Below are positions 21,083-26,849 of a stretch of DNA of 33,821 bases, one piece after another. Made by a program: the position numbers and the translations under genes. The stretch is taken from the NCBI GenBank assembly GCA_903970435.1, contig CAJCIS010000166.1, positions 1 to 33,821 of the forward strand, in the 5' to 3' direction. This stretch comes from Acidobacteriota bacterium. GTDB lineage: Bacteria > Pseudomonadota > Alphaproteobacteria > Acetobacterales > Acetobacteraceae. Below the pieces are notes generated by a model, which made no database searches, had not been told where the DNA came from, and was given only the letters and a program-made list of their open reading frames with translations. Position 1 is the first letter of the stretch. The number at the start of each line of letters is the position of its first letter.

Positions 21083-21483
21083 GACTGCTGCTCGACACGC
21101 ATATCGTCATCTGGGCCGCGCTCGATCCACGCGCCTTGACAAGCGGCGAGCGGGCAAGCCTGGAACATTCCGACACGAAGCTGGTTATGTCTGCCGTTTC
21201 GGTTTGGGAATTGCGTCTGAAGTGGCATCGTTTCCACATTTCCGGCGCCCCCAAGGGCCCGGTCGACCCCGCTTGCGTCGTTTCGTTCGCGGCGGCCATG
21301 GCGTGGGACCTGCTGCCCCTCACCCCGCTCCACGCAGCCGCAACGCTAGCCCATCCGCTCGGTCACCAGGATCCCTTCGACGAGTTATTGCTGGTGCAAG
21401 CCCAGGAGGAGGGGATGCGTCTGCTGACCCGTGATGCCAAGCTGTCTGGCCATCCGTTTGCGGTTTCCGGCGGCCAGGGGTGA
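21079..21483 (+). CDS. vapC: VapC-like PIN-domain toxin
   Basis: The 134-residue protein has the PIN-domain ribonuclease plan. LLLDTHIVIWAA supplies the first acidic residue and VSVWELRLK the glutamate. HQDPFDELLLVQAQEE supplies the third acidic site, and LLTRDAKL the last. Such toxins cleave specific tRNA or rRNA. Translation starts at GTG 21079 inside the antitoxin stop region. All active-site residues appear present, so the module looks intact. Confidence 0.9.
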   Translation: MRLLLDTHIVIWAALDPRALTSGERASLEHSDTKLVMSAVSVWELRLKWHRFHISGAPKGPVDPACVVSFAAAMAWDLLPLTPLHAAATLAHPLGHQDPFDELLLVQAQEEGMRLLTRDAKLSGHPFAVSGGQG

Positions 21484-21677
21484 CTGTACATGGCGCAAGC
21501 TACCTGTTCGCTGACTTCACCACGTTCGACCTCGCGTGTGCCCCGCTACAGTTCCGCCCTAGCACAATTCGGCTCAACGGCGGAATCCAGCACCGCGTTT
21601 ATCTCAACGACGACATCGACAAGCTGACGGGCGCCAATGGCGGGAACGCGCCGCGCCAGCTACGTTCGCTTGCATAA
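21480..21677 (+). pseudogene. Decayed fragment of a second PstS-like protein gene
   Basis: The translated stretch VYLNDDIDKLTGANGGNA closely resembles the segment FLLDDLTCDIDKVTGANNSA of the intact PstS-like protein encoded at 17647-19002. A nearby other-frame stretch, SSALAQF, recalls STLAQF at its N-terminus. The order with short deletions and frame changes points to a remnant of a paralogue. The open frame starts at the vapC stop codon and has no signal peptide or ribosome site of its own, so I do not call it a gene. Confidence 0.5.
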
Positions 21678-21721
21678 CGTCCCCGGTTCGCAACACAGTT
21701 AAGTAATGGAAAGGTGGTTCA

Positions 21722-22177
21722 ATGCTCAGCGGCGACGACGAGATAGCGATCAGACGTTTAGGAAGAAGCTGGGAGCATGCTTGGAACATCCACGACATGC
21801 CAGGGCTTTCGGCTTTGGTCGCACCCGACGTCGATTTCATCCACGCCGGCGGCGGGTGGCTCGGCGGCAGGTCCGTGTTTGAGCACTACAACGCGGAAAT
21901 CCATGCGACCCAGTTCAAAGCGAGCGTTTTCCGCGTTCATGGAATGGCGATCCGGCCGCTCGCAGCTGATATCTGCGTCGTACACGTCAATTGGGGTTTG
22001 TCCGGGGACACCAACCGCGAAGGTATGATGCGTGAACCGCGCGAGGGCATTTTCACCTGGGTGGTTAGGCGCCATGACGCAGAGTGGCTCATCGAGGCGT
22101 CCCACAACACGAATATCCTGGACGTGGTCGGCCCGGAGCATAAGAAGCCCGCCACCATGATGTCGGCTGACGAATAA
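21722..22177 (+). CDS. SnoaL-like/DUF4440 (NTF2-fold) protein
   Basis: The 151-residue protein reads as a small NTF2-like domain of the SgcJ/EcaC or DUF4440 type. An N-terminal helix (IAIRRLGRSWEHAWNIHDMP) is followed by LVAPDVDFIHAGGGWLGG. The strands of the cone end in GIFTWVVRRHDAEWLIEASHNT. Family members include isomerases, hydrolases and small binding proteins, so no reaction can be assigned. ATG 21722 has GGAAAGGTGG upstream. No signal peptide is seen. It stands alone between a remnant and a long non-coding stretch. Confidence 0.75.
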   Translation: MLSGDDEIAIRRLGRSWEHAWNIHDMPGLSALVAPDVDFIHAGGGWLGGRSVFEHYNAEIHATQFKASVFRVHGMAIRPLAADICVVHVNWGLSGDTNREGMMREPREGIFTWVVRRHDAEWLIEASHNTNILDVVGPEHKKPATMMSADE

Positions 22178-22498
22178 TCAGCAAGCGTCGCCCGGGTGCA
22201 ACCCCATAGGCGCTAAAATAGCCTCTTGCGCCTTGGAATCGCTTGTGATTCTAGAATCGGATGCGGCAACAGAAAGCACAGCAAGGGCGAACAGCATGCA
22301 GGGAGCAAATGCATAGCGATTTGCGCCCACCACAGTAATCCGTAGCCTGCAAAACCACGCCTCACGCGCTTCCAGCGAAGCCCGGAGGGCGGATCAGCGC
22401 CGGGTGGAATGCTCTTGGACATTCCACCAACACGTCGCCGCGGCGCTGGAGCTAGACCACAACCATCCTGGACCCAGCTGGAATATGCAGCAATCCGC
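22178..22498. other. Non-coding stretch of about 320 bases
   Basis: I see no gene here on either strand. The only structures noted are a perfect palindrome GATTCTAGAATC (22247-22258) and GC-rich sequence of intergenic-repeat character near 22370-22460. Confidence 0.5.
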
Positions 22499-23566
22499 TC
22501 AGCGGACTGGCGGATTCGATGTCATGACATCTTTCAATTTGGACCAAGGGATGACGATGTGGGGAGTGCATGTATAGCCGCAGCCGAGCGCATACGGGTC
22601 AAGCGGAATGCCAAGTCCCTCCGGTTGCAAAAGCCAACGCCCCGGATCCGCGGCTGCGTCTGTAATGACGCTGATGTCCATAGATATGTCACCCTCCTGC
22701 GCTTTGGCCGCCGAGACAGCCAGGTTGCTGATGCGGGCTACCCAGTCGCGGTCGGCACGGAACAAGTCGGCCGCCTTCAGCCGGCGGGGTGGATTCAATA
22801 GCATAATGGTCTCGGTATGGCCGGAGCTCATTCCATGGGCTTTTCCGGGACAAAAGCCGTAGCCGCCCCATTCCGTGCTGACCAACTTGGTGGTGGCAAT
22901 GCCAATTCGGTAATAAATCGAATCATCGCAACCGTCGCCGCACGCTTCGATGCCGCATAACATGCCTGCGCCTGTGCGGACATTCAGCGAATTCCATCGG
23001 CTTGTTACCGGCGTAATGGGTTGATCAATACGCGGATACGCGACGTGCGACGCAACGAGCCGTGCATTGCCCTCGTCTCCGCGCGCCGGCGCCTGTCCGA
23101 GGTAGGCGCTCAGGTCTATCGGCGATGTTGTGTAATGATCAACCCGGCTAAACAGAAAAGGCCCGCGCCGCACCGCGGCTTGTTCGAGGTCTTCCGCACG
23201 TTCTTGATAATGGACTTTCAAGCAAATTGTGGCCGCTGCTACCGCGTGCCGATCGGATTCCTTGGATATCGGACATAGGTCAGTTATAAAATGAAGCCAT
23301 TCGCGCTGGTTTTCGCGCAGAATCTTTGCACCATCCCGCGAAAGGCGGCTCGCGGCGTCTTCATAGAGCGCCGCCACCCGCGAATCCGCGCTCGAAAGCG
23401 CCGCGTCCGCGCAAATCAGCTTTTCCCTTGCCGCTGAGGCTTTAGCACAATCAAAACTTGCAGCATACGCCGAATTCAATGCAGCAACCGTAACAATTAT
23501 CAGGAAGGCCGCCCGAGCGGCCTTCCCGCAAACCCTCAACGCAAAAAGCGTATGTAAATCGCACAT
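22499..23566 (-). CDS. Secreted LprI-domain protein
   Basis: The 355-residue protein has an N-terminal signal peptide (ending SAYA). An LprI-type domain follows, FDCAKASAAREKLICADAAL and then LSRDGAKILRENQREWL with TDLC and ATICLKVHYQER. Paired cysteines and this pattern define the LprI family, named for a mycobacterial lysozyme inhibitor. From about residue 125 a second domain follows with many cysteines and a tail PLDPYALGCGYTCTPHIVIPW, resembling the C-terminal part of DUF3298-type proteins. It probably acts in the periplasm. Lysozyme inhibition is not shown by the sequence. Codon use and isolated position fit an accessory gene. Confidence 0.7.
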   Translation of the reverse strand: MCDLHTLFALRVCGKAARAAFLIIVTVAALNSAYAASFDCAKASAAREKLICADAALSSADSRVAALYEDAASRLSRDGAKILRENQREWLHFITDLCPISKESDRHAVAAATICLKVHYQERAEDLEQAAVRRGPFLFSRVDHYTTSPIDLSAYLGQAPARGDEGNARLVASHVAYPRIDQPITPVTSRWNSLNVRTGAGMLCGIEACGDGCDDSIYYRIGIATTKLVSTEWGGYGFCPGKAHGMSSGHTETIMLLNPPRRLKAADLFRADRDWVARISNLAVSAAKAQEGDISMDISVITDAAADPGRWLLQPEGLGIPLDPYALGCGYTCTPHIVIPWSKLKDVMTSNPPVR

Positions 23567-23638
23567 GACACACGCATTTAACGGATATGTCGCAAACAGT
23601 CGGTTCGTCGCGCATCCTGAGCGACCTCAGGTCGTCTG

Positions 23639-23986
23639 TCAACAGCTGAGGTCATCCCTTGCTTCGGCGAGCCAATCGCAGCCCCCGGCTCCTTCCATAT
23701 GCACGGCGATCGCTTCGAAGACGGTGATCAAAACATCCCCACCCTTCACGCACGGCAACTTGTAGTTACAGAAGTGCGCCGAGCAAATCTTCGCGCCATT
23801 GGGAACGCCACCAAACGCTCTGTCGATTTGCCGCCCAAGGCAGGTCCGATAAGCCGCGTTGTCGCGTTCTTCCGCCTTTGCGCATCTGCCGGCGATATTA
23901 TCGGGATCAAGCCTCCGGTTCGCGGCACCCGCCAGGCCCTGACACCCCAACAGAAAAACGGACGCCAAAACAACATTCCGTAACAT
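23639..23986 (-). CDS. Small secreted or lipoprotein-like Cys-rich hypothetical protein
   Basis: The 115-residue protein starts MLRNVVLASVFLLGCQGLAG, a hydrophobic signal segment with a possible but weak lipobox (LLGC). The mature part has seven cysteines beyond that one, including a C-terminal cysteine, which suggests disulfides in the periplasm. ATG 23986 is chosen because GGAG lies six bases upstream; the frame itself extends further. I recognise no family with confidence. It lies 72 bases upstream of the LprI-domain gene on the same strand and may share its transcript. Confidence 0.55.
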   Translation of the reverse strand: MLRNVVLASVFLLGCQGLAGAANRRLDPDNIAGRCAKAEERDNAAYRTCLGRQIDRAFGGVPNGAKICSAHFCNYKLPCVKGGDVLITVFEAIAVHMEGAGGCDWLAEARDDLSC

Positions 23987-24070
23987 AGCAGTCTCCATCG
24001 CATGTGGATTGATCCTATACAGGAATGGTGCGCTCTTGCAATTGCCCCACGTTTCCAACTCACAGGAGCG

Positions 24071-24123
24071 TAGCCCGCGTGAAACGCAGGTTCTCACTCC
24101 GGCACGCAGCCGCCCCCGGCCTT
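24071..24123. repeat. Dispersed intergenic repeat, copy A
   Basis: The copy begins TAGCCCGCGTGAAACGCAGG and is about 70% alike to the stretch at 24217. The two lie in the same gap between genes, with a perfect 10-bp hairpin (CCCAACGCTC/GAGCGTTGGG, 24156-24182) between them. Confidence 0.5.
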
Positions 24124-24216
24124 GCATTTTTTTTCAATGCCGCTAGTGGTCCGATCCCAACGCTCCCTACCCGAGCGTTGGGTGAACCGGCCCACAAGAA
24201 CAAAGGCTAGCAAGCT

Positions 24217-24271
24217 TAGCCCGGGTGAAACCCGGGTGTTCGCTCCGCCACCTAGCCGCCCTAGGTGCCGT
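24217..24271. repeat. Dispersed intergenic repeat, copy B
   Basis: The copy begins TAGCCCGGGTGAAACCCGGG and ends near CCTAGGTGCC. It aligns with copy A over its whole length. No transposase or target duplication is visible. A shorter related hairpin, CCCGCATCG/CGATGCGGG, occurs at 25022-25046. Confidence 0.5.
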
Positions 24272-24298
24272 CAGCAACCCGGCAAAATTCACCTTTAT

Positions 24299-24667
24299 TC
24301 ACCCGGCGGCCCGAGGCGCCACCTCCTCCCGTATCCGCACCCCTTCGGTACGTTCCGCAACCTCCAACTCCCACCCCTTCTGCAAATTCAGCCAAAACCC
24401 CGCACTGGTCCCGAAATAATGCGCCAGACGCAGCGCCGTCGGCGCCGTCACCGCCCGCTCTCCCGCCAGAATAGCCGTAATCCGGTTCGCCGGCACCCGC
24501 AGCGCCAGAGCCAGCGCATGCGCGGAAAGCCCCAGCGGCTCCAGAAAATCGTGGCGCAACACCTCGCCCGGATGCACCACCGGCAGAATTTCGCCGCTCG
24601 CGACATCGGAAAAATCCACCCGCCCTGCATCGAGATCCGCGCGCGTAATAACGTCCCGCACCATCAT
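24299..24667 (-). CDS. higA: HigA-type antitoxin
   Basis: The 122-residue protein contains the HigA helix-turn-helix: VHPGEVLRHDFLEPLGLSAH, then ALRVPANRITAILAGERAVT, then ALRLAHYFGTSAGFWLNLQ. It would bind DNA as a dimer, repress the operon and block the HigB toxin. The gene lies 27 bases after higB. The toxin-first order is typical of higBA. Two adjacent ATG codons (24667 and 24664) are possible starts. The N-terminal 25 residues before the HTH are slightly longer than in many HigA proteins. Confidence 0.9.
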   Translation of the reverse strand: MMVRDVITRADLDAGRVDFSDVASGEILPVVHPGEVLRHDFLEPLGLSAHALALALRVPANRITAILAGERAVTAPTALRLAHYFGTSAGFWLNLQKGWELEVAERTEGVRIREEVAPRAAG

Positions 24668-24694
24668 GGTTCTGCCCCCCGCACCAATGCGCCG

Positions 24695-24976
24695 TCAGTG
24701 GTAATCGACAATCTCAACCTCATGCGCCCCATCCGTCCGCCACACGAAAACCAGCCGCCACTGCCCATTGATCCGTATCGAATATCGCCCCGCGTAGTCC
24801 CCGCGCAGCGCCTCCAACCGGTTACCAGGCGGCAGACGCAAATCCTCCAGCTTCTCGGCGGCGTCCACCGCTGCCAACTTCCGCCGCGCCGCAACAGCCA
24901 GCTCCCGTCCCATGCCCCGTGGCAAACCTCCCGCGAACACAAGCGCCGTAGCCTTGTCGCCAAAACTAACAATCAC
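24695..24976 (-). CDS. higB: HigB/RelE-family toxin
   Basis: The 93-residue protein matches HigB from end to end: MIVSFGDKATALVF, then RKLAAVDAAEKLEDLRLPPG, NRLEALRGDYAGRYSIRING and QWRLVFVWRTDGAHEVEIVDYH, the last quoted for its conserved start QWRL and end VDYH. HigB cleaves mRNA on the ribosome. The GTG start at 24976 is supported by family alignment of MIxSFxDKAT. The module looks intact. A TTGACA promoter lies so close that the mRNA may be leaderless. Confidence 0.92.
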   Translation of the reverse strand: MIVSFGDKATALVFAGGLPRGMGRELAVAARRKLAAVDAAEKLEDLRLPPGNRLEALRGDYAGRYSIRINGQWRLVFVWRTDGAHEVEIVDYH

Positions 24977-24978
24977 CG

Positions 24979-25010
24979 CATTACGTAGCGCGTAATACGT
25001 ACTATGTCAA
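24979..25010 (-). promoter_or_regulatory. higBA promoter with operator-like inverted repeat
   Basis: On the minus strand TTGACA (25010-25005) and TACGTA (24987-24982) are 17 bases apart. ATTACG/CGTAAT arms (24980-24996) overlap the spacer and -10, as expected for an antitoxin operator. A start site seven bases after the -10 would fall on the GTG codon itself. Confidence 0.6.
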
Positions 25011-25141
25011 GCCAGCCGTAGCCCGCATCGCCCTTTGCGATGCGGGACCCACGCCCCACTGCGCCCACCGCCCCGCTACACAGGCCACAGCTTGCGTCCG
25101 CCCACGCGGCTGCACCTAACCGCATAAACCGAAAGGAAAAG

Positions 25142-25439
25142 TCACCCGGCAAAGCCCCCCTCCAGTGCCAGCGCGCCAACATCACGCGCGCCGTGTAGCA
25201 AACGAATGATGGCAATCGCGTCGGGAAGCGGCCTGTAGGAGATCGCATAGAAACACGACCCGCAGGCCAGGCGCCAAGTGCTCGCGCGCCGCTGCGGCGA
25301 GCAGAATATGACACACCGGCTCAAAGGCGGCCTCGATCGCCGCCACAAAGCGGTCGGCCACGGCCTCCGACGCTCGTTCGGCCAAATCCGCCCAAATCTC
25401 AACAAGATCAGCTTCAGCGACCTCGGTGAGCCGGGAGTG
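25142..25439 (-). pseudogene. parE toxin gene, broken by frameshift and lacking a start
   Basis: Directly after the parD stop codon the same frame reads LTEVAEADLVEIWADLAERA and onward to HLAPGLRVV, which is the ParE N-terminal two thirds. The frame then changes at about 25253, where one additional T would account for it. The +1 frame continues FYAISYRPLPDAIAIIRLLH and GARDVGALALEGGFAG to a TGA at 25142. Joined, the two parts make a normal ParE. There is no ATG or GTG at the expected 5' end. The toxin is therefore dead unless programmed frameshifting occurs, which nothing here indicates. A sequencing error is the alternative. Confidence 0.8.
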
Positions 25440-25715
25440 CTAACGGGCGGCTAATAGTTTCCGCCCTCGCTTGATAATGCCGGCCGCATCAAATTCATGC
25501 ACACGGCCTTCGGCCACATCTGCCAGCCCTTTGTCGATGTCCGCCTTCAGCGATTCCATCTCCTTGAGTTGCATGGCGCGCTTCATCTTCCAGTCGCGCA
25601 GCGCCTCCCGCACAACCTCGCTGCCCGATGCGTAATCCCCGTCATCAACCGCGCGCCTGACGAGAGCGGCCATGTCACGCGGCAGCGTGATGGTGAGTCG
25701 TTCGATGTCCGACAT
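25440..25715 (-). CDS. parD: ParD-type ribbon-helix-helix antitoxin
   Basis: The 91-residue protein starts MSDIERLTITLPRDMAALVR and contains the RHH helix pair with YASGSEVVREALRDWK, both typical of ParD. The C-terminal half is a charged helix that would bind ParE. A TTG at 25730 gives five additional residues, but ATG 25715 matches the family start. Directly upstream are two 10-bp direct repeats likely to be its operator. Its partner toxin gene is broken, so it may persist as an orphan antitoxin able to neutralise related toxins. Confidence 0.88.
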   Translation of the reverse strand: MSDIERLTITLPRDMAALVRRAVDDGDYASGSEVVREALRDWKMKRAMQLKEMESLKADIDKGLADVAEGRVHEFDAAGIIKRGRKLLAAR

Positions 25716-25734
25716 GCCGTGCTCATTCAACGCA

Positions 25735-25754
25735 AATCATACTTGATCATACTT
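25735..25754. promoter_or_regulatory. Direct-repeat operator upstream of parD
   Basis: AATCATACTT and GATCATACTT are adjacent 10-bp repeats differing at one position. Direct repeats at this spacing are common targets of ribbon-helix-helix repressors. On the minus strand they contain TATGAT hexamers that could serve as -10. Confidence 0.6.
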
Positions 25755-25871
25755 ATGATGATAATCAACGCCATTCTGGCCGCACGTCAACGTACAACCG
25801 TTCCTCCATAGACTAACTAAATCTGTTATTATCATTGACAGCCCGCCCCCCACCTGCTAACACCCGCCGCC

Positions 25872-26588
25872 ATGACAACCACCCCAGACCGCATCCTCCG
25901 CGCCAAGGCGCAATCCCGTGACCCCTCGCACTTCGCCCTCACCGAGCGGCAGCGCCAGCGTCACGAACGCGTCGTTGCCATAAGCCAATATCTCATCGCC
26001 GAGGAAGGCCGCCACAACATCAATTTCCGCGGCCTCGCCAGGGCCCTGCGCATGACCCCCGCCACCCTCAGATTTCATTTCGTCGATATGGAAGCCTTGC
26101 TCGCCGAAATCATCCGCCGCCACCTCCGCCTTCTCGCCGCCGCGCTGGGCACCTACGAGCCCACCGACCCCGAGCGCCACCAAAAGCGCCGCGCCGCCTA
26201 TCTGGCCTACACCCGCACCCCCCTCGGCGGCCTCACCGAGGCCCACCTCATCCTCGTCCGCGACCGCCACACGCTGCCGGACGACGAACGCACCAGCATC
26301 GACATGATGCGCCAGGGCCTGGCCGAATTGCTGGGCGGCGACATCCCCGAGGAAACCCTCCTCTTGTTAGACGCGCCCTTCCTGGACGAAGCCGCCATCG
26401 AGGCCCGCCTGGGCGCCCCCCGCCTCCAGTTAGCCAGGCCCCCGACTCAAGTGATGCAGACGCAACGACCGGAGCAACCGCAAGAGCCCAACGCCTGGAC
26501 CCACCCCGGCGAGGGCGAAAAACCCGGCAACTGGATTTTTTCCGCCGGCATTCCCACCAACCCACGAGCCCGCCCCGTGGCGGCCTAA
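25872..26588 (+). CDS. TetR-family transcriptional regulator
   Basis: The 238-residue protein has a TetR-like N-terminal DNA-binding domain (about 30-75): RVVAISQYLIAEEGRHNINF, then RGLARALRMTPATLRFHFVD and a following helix starting MEALLAEIIRRHL. The middle is helical and should bind a ligand. The last 60 residues are Pro/Gly-rich and probably disordered (QRPEQPQEPNAWTHPGEGEK). ATG 25872 has no clear ribosome site, so translation may be leaderless. The TAA stop codon is the outer edge of hairpin repeat copy 9. The target is unknown; the next gene downstream on this strand is only a remnant. Confidence 0.8.
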   Translation: MTTTPDRILRAKAQSRDPSHFALTERQRQRHERVVAISQYLIAEEGRHNINFRGLARALRMTPATLRFHFVDMEALLAEIIRRHLRLLAAALGTYEPTDPERHQKRRAAYLAYTRTPLGGLTEAHLILVRDRHTLPDDERTSIDMMRQGLAELLGGDIPEETLLLLDAPFLDEAAIEARLGAPRLQLARPPTQVMQTQRPEQPQEPNAWTHPGEGEKPGNWIFSAGIPTNPRARPVAA

Positions 26589-26594
26589 ACAGAC

Positions 26595-26636
26595 AAAAGT
26601 TTTTTGGTTCTTTTTTTCAAAAAAGAACTGCTTCCT
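26595..26636. repeat. AT-rich hairpin repeat, copy 9
   Basis: AAAAGTTTTTTGG, the core hairpin, then ACTGCTTCCT. The preceding TAAACAGAC edge supplies the TetR stop codon. It is the first of three copies within 252 bases. Confidence 0.87.
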
Positions 26637-26640
26637 AAAA

Positions 26641-26740
26641 AGGCCATTCCCCTGAACCAGATATTACCGGGCCCCCCGGAAGAAGCCGCCGACCGCACCA
26701 GGCGCCACATGCGCCAATGTGCCGAGCTGGCCGACCTCGG
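26641..26740 (+). pseudogene. Remnant of a short helical protein between two hairpin repeats
   Basis: The plus-strand frame reads PGPPEEAADRTRRHMRQCAE and LADLG, an amphipathic helix of the sort found in small proteins beside TetR genes in related bacteria (recalled, not checked). It has no start codon and runs straight into hairpin repeat copy 10. It is best read as an internal piece of a lost gene. Confidence 0.35.
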
Positions 26741-26783
26741 AAGGAAGTATTTCTTTTTTGAAAAAAAGAAACAAAAAACTTTT
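26741..26783. repeat. AT-rich hairpin repeat, copy 10
   Basis: AAGGAAGTATTTCTTTTTTG, then AAAAAAAGAAACAAAAAACTTTT. Reverse orientation. It forms an inverted pair with copy 11, 18 bases away. Confidence 0.87.
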
Positions 26784-26801
26784 ACATGTTGCGCAACAGA
26801 T

Positions 26802-26849
26802 AAAAGTTTTTTGCTTCTTTTTTTCAAAAAAGAAGTCCTTCCTTTCTTA
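26802..26849. repeat. AT-rich hairpin repeat, copy 11
   Basis: AAAAGTTTTTTGC, the core hairpin, then AGTCCTTCCTTTCTTA. The final TTA is the mutS stop codon. On the left the edge reads AACAGATAAAAG, as in copies 8 and 9. Confidence 0.87.

Noticed and set aside
22213..22422. A minus-strand frame of 69 codons in the long non-coding stretch
   Set aside because: The peptide has the look of translated intergenic repeat, with no ribosome site and no family.
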